Source: Bradyrhizobium sp. ARR65 (GTDB lineage: Bacteria; Pseudomonadota; Alphaproteobacteria; Rhizobiales; Xanthobacteraceae). From it: a DNA stretch of 38,565 nt. The stretch lies in assembly GCF_000472385.1 (NCBI RefSeq), contig NZ_AWZU01000020.1, positions 1 through 38,565 of the forward strand. The letters run 5' to 3'. Below, in pieces: positions 30,073 to 38,565 of the stretch. The position numbers were made by a program, and so were the translations under genes. How positions within the stretch are numbered: the first letter of the stretch is position 1; each line of letters starts with the position of its first letter. The notes beneath the pieces are model-generated. The model saw only the letters and a list, made by a program, of their open reading frames with translations. It made no database searches and was not told the DNA's origin.

Positions 30073-31152
30073 TTACCGCAGCTTGCCGCGCGCGGCAACC
30101 GGCAGCGTGCCCAAGATCTCCTCGCCGCGCACCATGACGACCTCATCCATCATGTTGACGACGACGCACACGTGGTTCGGCACGATCCGTACGACGTCGC
30201 CGACATTGGGGCGGGTATTGCTGCGAGAGAGATCGAGAAAGCCGTGCTCCTCGGCAAAGCGCGCGATCCTGGCTTCGGGATGTTCGAGGATCAGACCATA
30301 ACCCTCGAGGCCGCCCGAGTCGGAGGTCAGCGTCTTGGAGCCGGCGTCGAGAATGCCGCGCTCCGGCGCGGCGCGGCTCACCACCGTCGAATAGATGTTC
30401 AGCGCGCAATCGTCCCAGGTTGCAACACCGGCAGCGACCTGCATGCGGTCGTTATAGATATAGGTGCCGAAGCGGTGTTCGGTCGCGCCCTTGAGGCTGC
30501 CGAGGTTTTTCAGGTTCGGCGTACCGCCCGTCGAGACGATCGAGGCATCGAGCCCGTGTTCCCGCACACCAGCGAGGGCCTGGTCGAAAAACTTCTGCGC
30601 CTCCGGCCAGCCGGTTTCGGTGGGATAGAGCATGAAGCCGGCAAATCTCAGCCCCTTTGACGCGGCGATGTGGCGCGCGAGCGCAATCGCTTCCGCCGGC
30701 GTTTCGACGCCGGCGCGCTTACGCCCGGTGTCGCATTCGACCACGACCGACAAGGGACGCCCGGATATTTCGGCGGCTTGCGGCAAGCCGGCGATGACCA
30801 CAGGATTGTCGGCGGCAACGGTCATATTGGCCTTCGCCTGCAGGGCGCCGAGGCGCGCCATCTTCTCCTCGCCGATCAGATTGTAACTGATCAGGATGTC
30901 GTCGATACCGGCCTCCGCCATCACCTCGGCTTCACCCAGCTTCTGGCAGGTGATGCCTTTCGCGCCCGCCGCAATCTGCATCTTGGCGAGTGTGGGATTC
31001 TTGTGCGTCTTGATATGCGGCCGGTTGGCGACGCCGGCTGCATCGCAGGCCGCCTGGATCCGCGCGATGTTGCGCTCGACCTTATCCATATCAATGACGG
31101 CGCAGGGCGTGCCGTATTCGCGGGCGATTTTTGCGGCGAGGGGAGTTGTCAT
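30073..31152 (-). CDS. Fold-type III PLP enzyme, D-threonine aldolase/D-serine dehydratase family
   Basis: A 359-residue alanine-racemase-fold enzyme. The PLP lysine motif is RPHIKTHK (44-51, Lys48 as the Schiff base). The C-terminal metal pair His327/Cys329 lies in PNHVCVVVN, as in eukaryotic-type D-serine dehydratase and D-threonine aldolase. It would act on D-amino acids with a divalent metal. The exact substrate (D-threonine, D-serine or a 3-hydroxy-D-amino acid) cannot be fixed. It starts at ATG 31152, three bases after the Uup stop on the same strand, so the two are co-transcribed. Confidence 0.88.
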   Translation of the reverse strand: MTTPLAAKIAREYGTPCAVIDMDKVERNIARIQAACDAAGVANRPHIKTHKNPTLAKMQIAAGAKGITCQKLGEAEVMAEAGIDDILISYNLIGEEKMARLGALQAKANMTVAADNPVVIAGLPQAAEISGRPLSVVVECDTGRKRAGVETPAEAIALARHIAASKGLRFAGFMLYPTETGWPEAQKFFDQALAGVREHGLDASIVSTGGTPNLKNLGSLKGATEHRFGTYIYNDRMQVAAGVATWDDCALNIYSTVVSRAAPERGILDAGSKTLTSDSGGLEGYGLILEHPEARIARFAEEHGFLDLSRSNTRPNVGDVVRIVPNHVCVVVNMMDEVVMVRGEEILGTLPVAARGKLR

Positions 31153-31155
31153 TGG

Positions 31156-32970
31156 TTAAGCCTGTTCAATTTCTTCGCGTAACAATTCGAGCTCCAGCCA
31201 GCGATCCTCGGCCGCAGTCAGCTCCGCTTGCGCGGTCGCGATCGCGGTGGAAGCTTCGTCGAAGGTCTTGCGGTCTTTCTGGTAGAGATTGGGATCGTCG
31301 AGGAGCTTCTGCTGCTTGGCGATCTCGGCCTGCAATTTTGTGATCGTCTTCGGAAGCGTCTCCAGGGCGTGCTTTTCGTTGAAGCTCAATCGGCGCTTCG
31401 GCGCCGGTGCGGCCGGGGATGCAGCCTTCGTCTCCCTTTTCTCTTCTGTCGCCTGCTCCTTCGCGTCCTCGCGCTTTAAGTCCGCGCCGCGCTGGGCGAG
31501 CATGTCGCTATAGCCGCCGGCATATTCGACCCACTTGCCGCCGCCTTCGGGGACGATCACCGAGGTCACCACGCGATCGAGGAAATCGCGGTCGTGGCTG
31601 ATCAGGATCACCGTGCCCTCGTAGTCGCCGAGCATGTCTTCGAGGACGTCGAGGGTTTCCAGGTCGAGATCATTGGTCGGCTCGTCCAGCACCAGCAGAT
31701 TGGAAGGCTTTGCCAGCGCGCGCGCCAGCATCAGCCGGCCGCGCTCGCCGCCGGAGAGCACCTCTAAGGGCGTGCGCATCTGCTCCTGCGCGAACAGAAA
31801 GTCCTTCATGTAGCTGACGACGTGCTTCGGCTTGCCGCCGACCATCACATGGTCGCCGCGGCCGCCGGTCAGCGCCTCGGCCAGCGTCGATTTCGGATCG
31901 AGGCTTTCGCGGTGCTGGTCGAGCGTGGCCATCTCCAGGTTGACCCCGAGCCGCACGCTGCCGCTATCAGGCGCGATCGCGCCGGTTAGAAGATTGACAA
32001 GCGTGGTCTTGCCGGCGCCGTTCGGCCCGACAATGCCGACGCGGTCGCCGCGCTGGATGCGAATGGAGAAATTGTCGACGATCTTGCGATCGTCATAGGC
32101 CTTGCTGATGGCCTTGGCCTCGATCACCAGCTTGCCGGATTTGTCCGCCTCCGCCGCGGTGAGATTGGCGTTGCCGGCGGCGCCGCGATAGTTGCGCCGC
32201 TGCGCGCGCAGGGCGTGCAGATTGGCGAGCCGTTTGACGTTGCGCTTGCGCCGGCCGGACACGCCATAGCGCAACCAGTGCTCCTCATCGACGATCCTGC
32301 GCTCGAGCTTGTGCTGCTCGCGCTCCTCTTCCGCCAGCACCTCGTCGCGCCAGGCCTCGAAAGCGGCAAAGCCGCGGTCGATCTGCCTGACCTGGCCGCG
32401 GTCGAGCCAGGCGGTCGAGCGCGAGAGGTTGGTGAGGAAGCGACGATCGTGGCTGATCAGGACCAGCGCGCCGCGGCGGTTTTCGAGCTCGGCCTCCAGC
32501 CATTCGATCGTCGGCAGATCGAGATGGTTTGTGGGCTCGTCAAGCAGGAGAATGTCGGGCGAGGGCGCGAGCACCCGCGCCAGTGCCGCGCGGCGCGCCT
32601 CGCCACCGGAGAGATGGGCAGGATCTTCGTCGCCGGTGAGTCCGAGTTGCTCCAGGAGGTAGCGCGCCGGATAGTGGTCATCGCCGGGACCGAGGCCGGA
32701 TTCGACGTAAGCCAGCGTCGTCGTGTGGTCGCCGAAATCCGGCTCCTGCGGCAGGTAGCGGATGGTCGCCCCCGGTTGCGCGAAGCGGGTGCCGCTGTCA
32801 GGCTCGACCAGGCCTGCCATGATCTTCAGCAGCGTCGACTTGCCGGAGCCGTTGCGGCCGATCAGGCAGACGCGCTCCATCGGCGACACCGAGAGCTCGA
32901 CGCCGGTGAGCAGCGCTGTGCCGCCAAAGGTGAGGCGGATGTCCTTAAGCTGGATCAGCGGCGGGGCCAT
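31156..32970 (-). CDS. uup: ABC-F ATPase Uup
   Basis: A 604-residue duplicated ATPase of the ABC-F family, soluble, with two nucleotide-binding domains: Walker A GRNGSGKS (38-45) and GPNGAGKT (315-322), LSGGE signatures at 120 and 405, and Walker B LLLDEPTNHLD and LVLDEPTNDLD. The linker between them is the charged helical arm. The C-terminal domain (about 525-604) is a coiled coil, as in Uup, which binds DNA and the ribosome. Members act on translating ribosomes and limit precise excision of transposons. ATG 32970 is preferred; an in-frame ATG at 33021 would add 17 basic residues. Confidence 0.92.
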   Translation of the reverse strand: MAPPLIQLKDIRLTFGGTALLTGVELSVSPMERVCLIGRNGSGKSTLLKIMAGLVEPDSGTRFAQPGATIRYLPQEPDFGDHTTTLAYVESGLGPGDDHYPARYLLEQLGLTGDEDPAHLSGGEARRAALARVLAPSPDILLLDEPTNHLDLPTIEWLEAELENRRGALVLISHDRRFLTNLSRSTAWLDRGQVRQIDRGFAAFEAWRDEVLAEEEREQHKLERRIVDEEHWLRYGVSGRRKRNVKRLANLHALRAQRRNYRGAAGNANLTAAEADKSGKLVIEAKAISKAYDDRKIVDNFSIRIQRGDRVGIVGPNGAGKTTLVNLLTGAIAPDSGSVRLGVNLEMATLDQHRESLDPKSTLAEALTGGRGDHVMVGGKPKHVVSYMKDFLFAQEQMRTPLEVLSGGERGRLMLARALAKPSNLLVLDEPTNDLDLETLDVLEDMLGDYEGTVILISHDRDFLDRVVTSVIVPEGGGKWVEYAGGYSDMLAQRGADLKREDAKEQATEEKRETKAASPAAPAPKRRLSFNEKHALETLPKTITKLQAEIAKQQKLLDDPNLYQKDRKTFDEASTAIATAQAELTAAEDRWLELELLREEIEQA

Positions 32971-33119
32971 GAATTCGGTCGTCCGTTCCGTCTTGCGTGA
33001 TTTGCGCGGGTGGTACTCCATCCCGGCATAAATGGCGAGCGAAAGGCGGGCCTTGCCAGCGCAGTTCCCGGGCGTACCATGATGGCCCGGAGCGGCCCAT
33101 CAATCACGGGAAATGAGCC

Positions 33120-33920
33120 ATGAGCAGCGCGTTTCAAAGCTATCGCGTGTCGGCCTACAACACCGCGAAACAATCCGAAAACAAGATGCATGACGATACG
33201 GTCGCGCGCCGGTTCGGCTTCTCGGGTGGCCTCGTGCCCGGTGTCGATGTCATGGCCTACATGATGCATCTGCCGGTCGCGAAGTGGGGCCGCGCGTTTC
33301 TGGAGCGCGGCCTGATCGAAGCGCGCTTCGTGAAGCCGGTCTATGACGGCGAAACTGTCGACCTCAGGGCTATCGAGAGCGACGGGGCGTTGTCCATCGA
33401 GGTCGAAAGCCGCGGCGAAGTCTGCGCGACCGGCAGTGCGTCCTTGCCCGCCGCTGCGCCGGCGGTTTCGCTGGCCGATTTCAAGGAGGTTGCCGCGGTC
33501 GCCGAGCGCAAGCCCGTGAATGCGAGCTCATACGAATTTGGCAAATGGCTCGGCACGGTGCCGCGGAGCTGGGCGGGCGACGCCGCCAAGGACTATCTCG
33601 CCGATATCAGGGAGACCGATCCGATCTACTTACGCGAAAGCCTCGCCCATCCCGGCATGCTGCAGAAGATCATGAACCGCGTGCTGGTCGACAATGCCAT
33701 TCTGGGGCCTTGGATTCATGTCGGCAGTCGCATGCAATTGTTGTCCGCCGGCAAGGCTGGCGATGAGATCACCGCGCGGGCCAAGGTGACTGGCAATTAT
33801 GAGAAGAAGGGCCACCGTTTCGTCGAACTCGACGCGCTGGTGGTGGCCAACGGCGCCACGCCGCTGGCGCATTGCTGGCACATTGCGATCTACCAGCCGC
33901 GCGAGCAGGCCGCGGCATGA
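33120..33920 (+). CDS. Hotdog-fold protein, MaoC/hydratase-like
   Basis: A 266-residue protein, likely two tandem hotdog folds. The first half has HDDTVARRFGFSGGLVPGVDVMAYM (24-48), a variant of the MaoC motif with His24 and Asp25/26 and the Gly-rich tunnel. The second half carries the VGSRMQLLSAGKAGDEITARAKVTG strands. It may be an acyl-CoA hydratase or thioesterase; the catalytic Asp-His spacing of classical MaoC is not obvious, so function is uncertain. ATG 33120 follows GGGAAATGAGCC. It lies divergent from uup and is followed by a palindromic repeat. Confidence 0.75.
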   Translation: MSSAFQSYRVSAYNTAKQSENKMHDDTVARRFGFSGGLVPGVDVMAYMMHLPVAKWGRAFLERGLIEARFVKPVYDGETVDLRAIESDGALSIEVESRGEVCATGSASLPAAAPAVSLADFKEVAAVAERKPVNASSYEFGKWLGTVPRSWAGDAAKDYLADIRETDPIYLRESLAHPGMLQKIMNRVLVDNAILGPWIHVGSRMQLLSAGKAGDEITARAKVTGNYEKKGHRFVELDALVVANGATPLAHCWHIAIYQPREQAAA

Positions 33921-33948
33921 GAGAGTTACAGCCGCCAATCTTTCCGCT

Positions 33949-34034
33949 CGTCATGCCCGGGCTTGTCCCGGGCATCCGCGTCTTTCCGCACGTGATGCGC
34001 CACGTGGATGGCCGGGACGAGCCCAGCCATGACG
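33949..34034. repeat. Palindromic repeat, 'CCCGGGCTTGTCCCGGG' family
   Basis: A perfect hairpin ATGCCCGGG-CTTGT-CCCGGGCAT (33953-33975) is followed by inner pairing GCACGTGATGCGCCACGTGG. The closing GCCATGACG at the right end matches the opening CGTCATG. It lies between the convergent hotdog and molybdenum hydroxylase genes and may serve as a two-way terminator. Confidence 0.8.
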
Positions 34035-34065
34035 ATCGTGGAGTGATCGTCCGTCCCTCGCATCC

Positions 34066-36438
34066 TCACGCCGCCTTGGCTTTCGCCTCCTGAATCGCCC
34101 GCCAGACGCGCTCGCTCGTCAGCGGCATGTCGATGTGCTTGATGCCGTAGTCGGAGAGCGCATCGACCACCGCGTTGACGATGGTGGAGAGGCTGCCGGC
34201 GCAGCCGGCTTCGCCGCAGCCCTTGGTGCCCAGCGGATTGGTCGTGGCCGGCACCGGATGGTCGCCCACCGTCATGAACGGAATGTCCTCCGCGCGCGGC
34301 ATGGCGTAATCCATGAACGAGCCGGTGACGGGCTGGCCGCTCTCGTCATATTGCACGTGCTCCATCAGCGCCTGGCCGATGCCCTGCGCGACGCCGCCGT
34401 GGAGCTGACCTTCGACCAGCATCGGGTTGACGACCGTGCCGAAGTCGTTGACGCCGGTGTAGCGGACCACTTGCACCACGCCGGTGTCCGGATCGACCTC
34501 GACTTCCGCGACATGGCAGCCGTTCGGGAACGCCGAGGGCACCGGCTCGGTGGTGTGGTCGACATCGAGCGAGTTGGGCACGCCTTCCGGCATCTTGCCT
34601 TCGCGCAGGCGCTTTGACAGCTCGATGATGTCGATGCTGCGGTCAGTGCCCGCGATGGTGAAGCGGCCGTCGCCGAATTCGATGTCCGCTTCGGAGGCCT
34701 CCAGCAAATGCGCAGCGGCGCGCTTGCCTTGTTCAATCACGAGCCTGGAGGCCTCGACGATGGCCATGCCGCTTGCCGTGATCGAGCGCGAACCGCCGGT
34801 GCCATTGCCGGTGTGCACGATGTCGCTGTCGCCCTGTTCGAGCTTGATGCTCTCGAAGGGCACGCCGAGCTGGGCGGACAGCACCTGCGCGAACGGCGTG
34901 GCATGGCCCTGGCCGTAGTCGAGCGTGCCGGTGATCAGCCGCACGGTGCCGTCGGCCTCGAACATGATCTTGCCGAGCTCGACGCCAGGAGGGGCCGTGA
35001 CCTCGAGATAGGAGCCCACGGCAATGCCGCGCAGCTTGCCGTTCTTCTTGCTCTCGCGCTTGCGCTTGGGGAAGTTCTCGTAATCCGAAAGCTCCAGCGC
35101 CTTCTCGAACACGCCCTGGAAATCGCCGCTGTCATAGGTGACGCCGGAAGCCGCATTGAACGGCATCTGGGCCGATTTGACGAAGTTGCGCTTGCGCAAG
35201 GTGAGACGGTTGATGCCCATTTCGTCCGCGGCGCGGTCGATCAGGCGCTCCATGTAGTAATTGGCCTCAGGCCGCCCGGCGCCGCGATAGGCGCCCATCA
35301 AGGTCGTGTTGGTCAGCACCGTTTTGATGTCGATTTGAATCAGCGGCGTGCGGTAGACGCTGGGGAGATTCTTGCCTGTGTTCAGCGACAGCGGGCTTGG
35401 CGCGACGCCCGTGATGTAGGCGCCGAGATTGCCATAGCCGGACAATTTGACCGCCAGGAAATGGCCTTCGGCGTCGAGCGCGAGCTCGCCATGGATTTTC
35501 TGTGCGCGGCCCTGGCTGTCGGACAGAAAGCTGGTCGAGCGCTCGTCGGTCCATTTCACGGGGCGACCGAGTTCCTTCGCGGCATGCAGGATGCAGATAT
35601 ATTCGGGATAGTTGATGTTCTTCATCCCGAACGAGCCGCCGACATTGGCGGTCAGCAGATGAACCTTCTCGGGCTCGACCTTCAGCAGCGTCTTGAGCAT
35701 GTTGCGGTTGCCGGACACGCCTTGCGTCGGCACCTGGATCGTGTAGCGGCCGCTGTTCTTGTCGAAGGAAGCAAGACCTGCGCGCGGCTCCATCGGTACC
35801 ACGGCGACACGGGTGTTGATCATATCGAGCTTGGCGATATGCGCGGCCTTGGCAAAGGCCGCCTCAATCTTGTCGGTATCGCCATAGTGATAGTCGAGCG
35901 CGACATTGTTGGGGATGTGATCATAGAGCTGTGGCGCGCCGGGCTTTGCCGCCTCCTCGGGGTCGGTAACCGCGGGCAGCGGGTCGATGTCGACGACAAC
36001 CGCCTCGGCCGCGTCGCGCGCCTGAGCTGCCGTCTCCGCCACCACGAACGCGACGGGATCGCCGACGAAACGCACCTTGTCGGTCATCAGCGCGGTGCGG
36101 TTGGTCTGCAGGAGCGGCGTGCCGTCGCGATTCTTCAGCGGCAGGCCGCAAGTGAAGGGGCCGTAGCCGGCGGCGGCAAGATCGGCGCCCGTCCAGACGC
36201 CGAGCACGCCGGGCATGGCCTTGGCGGCCGAGGCGTCGATGCCCCTGATGATGCCGTGGGCGTGAGTGGAACGCACGATCCAGGCATGCACCTGGCCGGG
36301 CAGGTTGAAATCGTCGGTGTATTTGCCCTTGCCGCGCACCAGCGTATCGTCCTCCTTGCGGCGGACGGGTTGGCCGACACCGAATTTTTGCAGTGCGATA
36401 GCGGTTTCCAGAGCGGACGCGGGCGTGTGATCTTGCAT
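34066..36438 (-). CDS. Orphan molybdenum hydroxylase large subunit (CODH form II-like)
   Basis: A 790-residue molybdopterin-binding subunit of the xanthine oxidase/aerobic CO dehydrogenase family, which hydroxylates substrates with water using a Mo-MCD cofactor. The active-site loop reads AYRGAGR (383-389) instead of the AYRCSFR of genuine CO dehydrogenase. This places it in the 'form II' group whose substrates are mostly unknown. Glu743 in GCGEAGCAGS is the likely catalytic base. Normally such subunits sit beside FAD (medium) and 2Fe-2S (small) subunit genes, but neither is present here. I take ATG 36438, where the family sequence begins; the in-frame ATG at 36474 has GAGGA directly against it. 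Confidence 0.88.
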   Translation of the reverse strand: MQDHTPASALETAIALQKFGVGQPVRRKEDDTLVRGKGKYTDDFNLPGQVHAWIVRSTHAHGIIRGIDASAAKAMPGVLGVWTGADLAAAGYGPFTCGLPLKNRDGTPLLQTNRTALMTDKVRFVGDPVAFVVAETAAQARDAAEAVVVDIDPLPAVTDPEEAAKPGAPQLYDHIPNNVALDYHYGDTDKIEAAFAKAAHIAKLDMINTRVAVVPMEPRAGLASFDKNSGRYTIQVPTQGVSGNRNMLKTLLKVEPEKVHLLTANVGGSFGMKNINYPEYICILHAAKELGRPVKWTDERSTSFLSDSQGRAQKIHGELALDAEGHFLAVKLSGYGNLGAYITGVAPSPLSLNTGKNLPSVYRTPLIQIDIKTVLTNTTLMGAYRGAGRPEANYYMERLIDRAADEMGINRLTLRKRNFVKSAQMPFNAASGVTYDSGDFQGVFEKALELSDYENFPKRKRESKKNGKLRGIAVGSYLEVTAPPGVELGKIMFEADGTVRLITGTLDYGQGHATPFAQVLSAQLGVPFESIKLEQGDSDIVHTGNGTGGSRSITASGMAIVEASRLVIEQGKRAAAHLLEASEADIEFGDGRFTIAGTDRSIDIIELSKRLREGKMPEGVPNSLDVDHTTEPVPSAFPNGCHVAEVEVDPDTGVVQVVRYTGVNDFGTVVNPMLVEGQLHGGVAQGIGQALMEHVQYDESGQPVTGSFMDYAMPRAEDIPFMTVGDHPVPATTNPLGTKGCGEAGCAGSLSTIVNAVVDALSDYGIKHIDMPLTSERVWRAIQEAKAKAA

Positions 36439-36622
36439 GGGAAAATGCCTAATTTGCGCGAATTCGCGGGGCATTCCTCAAATATCGCACCGATACCTCC
36501 CGGACAACGCCCGTTTGGACATGGTCCCATTGGCCTGTTGCACACCCCCTTGGCACTGCTAATGTTTCAGCCGAATGAGAAATTCCGGGCCGGTCGACGA
36601 GGCCGGCGGAAAGACTTTTTGA

Positions 36623-37690
36623 ATGAACGATGACACGCGGCTTCGCGACGGCCCCGCGCTGGCCGAAGAGCTGCAAAGGCCTGTTGCTGTGGATACGGCA
36701 CCGGAGCTTTCGCGCGCCTCGGGAACCAGCGTCTACGCGGCGCTGGATCTCGGCACCAACAACTGCCGCCTGCTGATCGCCTGTCCGTCCGACGACGGCT
36801 TTCGCGTGGTGGATTCCTTCTCGCGCATCATTCGCCTGGGCGAGGGTATTTCCGCCACGGGGTGCATCAGCGAGGCCGCGATCGAGCGCGCCATCGCCGC
36901 GCTGTCCATTTGTCGCGACAAGATCGAGGCGCGGAAAGCGAAACGGCTGCGGTTGATCGCCACCGAGGCCTGCCGCGCGGCCTCGAACGCGGACCGTTTT
37001 CGCGACAGGGTGGCCGCCGAGACCGGCATAGCGCTCGAGGTGATCGACCGCGAGACCGAGGCGGCGCTGGCGGTGATCGGCTGTTCGCCGCTGGTTGACC
37101 CCAGAGGCCGCGGCGCCATTCTGTTCGACATCGGGGGCGGCTCGACCGAGCTGGTGCGGATCGAGCGCGATCCGGGCGAGCCCAATTCCGAGCCGCGCAG
37201 CAAGGCCTGGATGTCGATCCCGCTCGGCGTCGTCACGCTGGCGGAGCATTTCGGCGGCCGGGACGTGACGCGGGAGTCGTATCGGCGCATGGTCGCGGAA
37301 GTGGCGAGGCATGTCGCGCCCTTTGCGGCGGAGCACGGACGCGACCTCCGCGACATGCACCTGCTCGGGACCTCCGGTACCGTGACCACGCTCGCTGGCA
37401 TTCATCTTAACCTGGCGCGCTACGATCGCAGGCGGGTCGACGGCATCTGGATGAACGGGGCCGAGATCACCACCACCGTCGACCGCCTGCTCGCGATGAG
37501 CTATCAGGAACGCGCCAGCAATCATTGCATCAGCGTCGATCGGGCCGACCTGGTGCTGGCGGGTTGCGCCATCCTGGATGCGATTCGCAGCGCCTTTCCG
37601 CTGCCCCGGCTGCGGGTCGCCGATCGCGGCCTACGCGAGGGCATGCTGGTCGAGATGATGCGCGAGGACGGCGCGCTGCGAGCGTTCTGA
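36623..37690 (+). CDS. Ppx/GppA family phosphatase (exopolyphosphatase-like)
   Basis: A 355-residue ASKHA-fold phosphatase acting on polyphosphate or pppGpp. The signatures are ALDLGTNNCRLLIA (40-53), the catalytic Glu region IATEACRAASN, and FDIGGGSTEL. The length matches the single-domain alphaproteobacterial type, lacking the C-terminal HD domain of E. coli Ppx. The first ~35 residues are a variable leader. The start is ATG 36623 after GGAAAG. It is followed by a repeat and rlmE in the same direction. Family is certain; polyphosphate versus pppGpp preference is not. Confidence 0.9.
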   Translation: MNDDTRLRDGPALAEELQRPVAVDTAPELSRASGTSVYAALDLGTNNCRLLIACPSDDGFRVVDSFSRIIRLGEGISATGCISEAAIERAIAALSICRDKIEARKAKRLRLIATEACRAASNADRFRDRVAAETGIALEVIDRETEAALAVIGCSPLVDPRGRGAILFDIGGGSTELVRIERDPGEPNSEPRSKAWMSIPLGVVTLAEHFGGRDVTRESYRRMVAEVARHVAPFAAEHGRDLRDMHLLGTSGTVTTLAGIHLNLARYDRRRVDGIWMNGAEITTTVDRLLAMSYQERASNHCISVDRADLVLAGCAILDAIRSAFPLPRLRVADRGLREGMLVEMMREDGALRAF

Positions 37691-37728
37691 TTTAGCTTCG
37701 TTGACGTCACCCTGGGGGCCCACCTTCC

Positions 37729-37823
37729 GCCATTCCGGGGGAGCCTGCAGGGCTGAACCCGGAATCTAGAGGTTGTGGTGCGAGATTCCGGGTTCGATGC
37801 TTCGCATCGCCCCGGAATGACGG
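37729..37823. repeat. Palindromic repeat, 'GAACCCGGAATCT' family, copy 2
   Basis: Outer arms CATTCCGGGG (37731-37740) and CCCCGGAATG (37810-37819) pair. The inner GAACCCGGAATCT (37755-37767) and AGATTCCGGGTTC (37783-37795) are exact complements. It is the same family as 2862-2975. It lies between the phosphatase gene and rlmE and ends 12 bases before the rlmE start. Confidence 0.85.
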
Positions 37824-37834
37824 TAGACAAGCAT

Positions 37835-38530
37835 ATGACAAAAGACTCCACCGGCCGGCTGCATGTCACGGTTAAGAGCAAAGGCAAACGAAAGCTGTCC
37901 TCAAAACTCTGGTTGGAGCGGCAGCTCAACGACCCTTATGTCGCTCAGGCCAAGCGGGAAGGCTTTCGCTCGCGCGCGGCCTACAAGCTGATCGAGATCG
38001 ACGACAAGTTTCACGTGCTCAAGCCCGGTATGACCGTGGTGGATCTCGGCGCCGCACCCGGCGGCTGGAGCCAGGTCGCCGCCAAGCGCGTCGGTGCGCC
38101 GGCCAAGGGCAAGGTGATCGCGATCGATCTCCTGGAGATGGGGGAGATACCAGGCGTCGATTTCGCGCAGCTCGATTTCCTCGACGAGAGCGCGCCGGAA
38201 AAACTGCTAGCGATGCTCGGAGGCCGCGCCGACGTCGTCATGTCCGACATGGCGGCCAACACCACCGGCCACCGCAAGACCGATCAATTGCGCATTGTCG
38301 GCCTGGTGGAAGCCGCCGCGCTGTTTGCGAGCGAGGTGCTCAAGCCGGGCGGAGCGTTCCTGGCGAAAGTGTTTCAGAGCGGCGCCGATGCGGAGCTCTT
38401 GGCGCAGTTGAAGCGCGATTTTTCGAGCGTGAAGCACGTGAAGCCGGCGGCGAGCCGGCAGGATTCATCCGAGCGGTATGTGCTTGCAACGGGGTATCGG
38501 GGCGGCCCGAGGGCTGCGCCGGAAGTTTGA
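37835..38530 (+). CDS. rlmE: 23S rRNA 2'-O-ribose methyltransferase RlmE
   Basis: A 231-residue SAM-dependent methyltransferase of the FtsJ/RrmJ family, methylating U2552 of 23S rRNA in the large subunit. The K-D-K-E catalytic tetrad is visible: Lys51 (RAAYKL), Asp138 (VMSDMAANTTGH), Lys178 (FLAKVF) and Glu213 (SSERYV). The SAM motif VVDLGAAPGGWSQ (68-80) is intact. An N-terminal basic stretch (VTVKSKGKRKLSSK) is typical. ATG 37835 lies just after the repeat; in-frame codons at 37775 and 37817 fall inside it and are unlikely. The start lacks a strong ribosome binding site (CGGTAGACAAGC). Confidence 0.93.
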   Translation: MTKDSTGRLHVTVKSKGKRKLSSKLWLERQLNDPYVAQAKREGFRSRAAYKLIEIDDKFHVLKPGMTVVDLGAAPGGWSQVAAKRVGAPAKGKVIAIDLLEMGEIPGVDFAQLDFLDESAPEKLLAMLGGRADVVMSDMAANTTGHRKTDQLRIVGLVEAAALFASEVLKPGGAFLAKVFQSGADAELLAQLKRDFSSVKHVKPAASRQDSSERYVLATGYRGGPRAAPEV

Positions 38531-38544
38531 TCAGTCTCTCCAGT

Positions 38545-38565
38545 CGTCATGGCCGGGCTTGTCCC
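38545..38565. repeat. Truncated palindromic repeat at the window edge
   Basis: CGTCATGGCCGGGCTTGTCC matches the left end of the 33949-34034 family. The window ends inside the element, so its right arm cannot be seen. Confidence 0.6.

Noticed and set aside
34708..36633. 641-codon plus-strand frame opposite the molybdenum hydroxylase
   Set aside because: Shadow of a highly conserved gene; a long stop-free frame is expected at this GC content.
1..38565. CRISPR arrays, tRNA genes, rRNA genes and transposases
   Set aside because: No regularly spaced repeats, no cloverleaf pattern I could recognise and no transposase-like frame; scanning by eye could miss a tRNA, so a tRNAscan run would settle it.

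Overview
The window is 38.6 kb of GC-rich DNA whose gene content, codon bias and palindromic intergenic repeats fit a Bradyrhizobium/Rhodopseudomonas-type alphaproteobacterium (order Hyphomicrobiales). The genus is inferred from these repeat families and gene types; there is no rRNA or other phylogenetic marker, and I recognised no tRNA, CRISPR array, transposase or integrase.

Region 1 (455-9675) is an acyl-CoA catabolic locus. A forward operon encodes a family III CoA-transferase, an acyl-CoA dehydrogenase, a thiolase-fold enzyme without the usual nucleophilic Cys, and its translationally coupled DUF35 zinc-ribbon partner. A carboxymuconolactone-decarboxylase-family protein follows. A divergent pair comes next: a stand-alone biotinyl-domain protein on the minus strand, and an IclR regulator plus acyl-CoA carboxyltransferase on the plus strand, with an operator-like array of half-sites between them. 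An MFS carrier closes the region. A 52-residue membrane microprotein is encoded antisense to the end of the DUF35 gene.

Region 2 (9925-23878) is fatty-acid and branched-chain metabolism: a classical acetyl-CoA acetyltransferase, two small proteins of unknown function, an enoyl-CoA hydratase divergent from a TetR regulator, then the distal valine pathway (mmsA, isobutyryl-CoA dehydrogenase-like, 3-hydroxyisobutyryl-CoA hydrolase, mmsB). An acyl-CoA synthetase, a MaoC hydratase, an MFE-2-type SDR and an HI0933-family flavoprotein follow. In the valine pathway, isobutyryl-CoA is oxidised to methacrylyl-CoA, hydrated, hydrolysed to 3-hydroxyisobutyrate, oxidised to methylmalonate semialdehyde and converted to propionyl-CoA.

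Region 3 (23956-29920) is accessory. A TetR repressor and a TetX-like FAD monooxygenase diverge from an intergenic region carrying two near-identical 15-bp palindromes. Next comes an iron-uptake pair, a PepSY membrane protein and a TonB-dependent siderophore receptor. The receptor appears damaged: its signal peptide lies in another frame and several barrel strands seem to be missing. A small secreted Ser/Gly-rich protein follows.

Region 4 (30073-38530) holds a D-threonine aldolase/D-serine dehydratase-type PLP enzyme behind the ABC-F ATPase Uup, a hotdog-fold protein, an orphan molybdenum hydroxylase large subunit with a form-II-CODH-like loop, a Ppx/GppA phosphatase and the 23S rRNA methyltransferase RlmE. 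Palindromic intergenic repeats of at least four families separate many of the transcription units.
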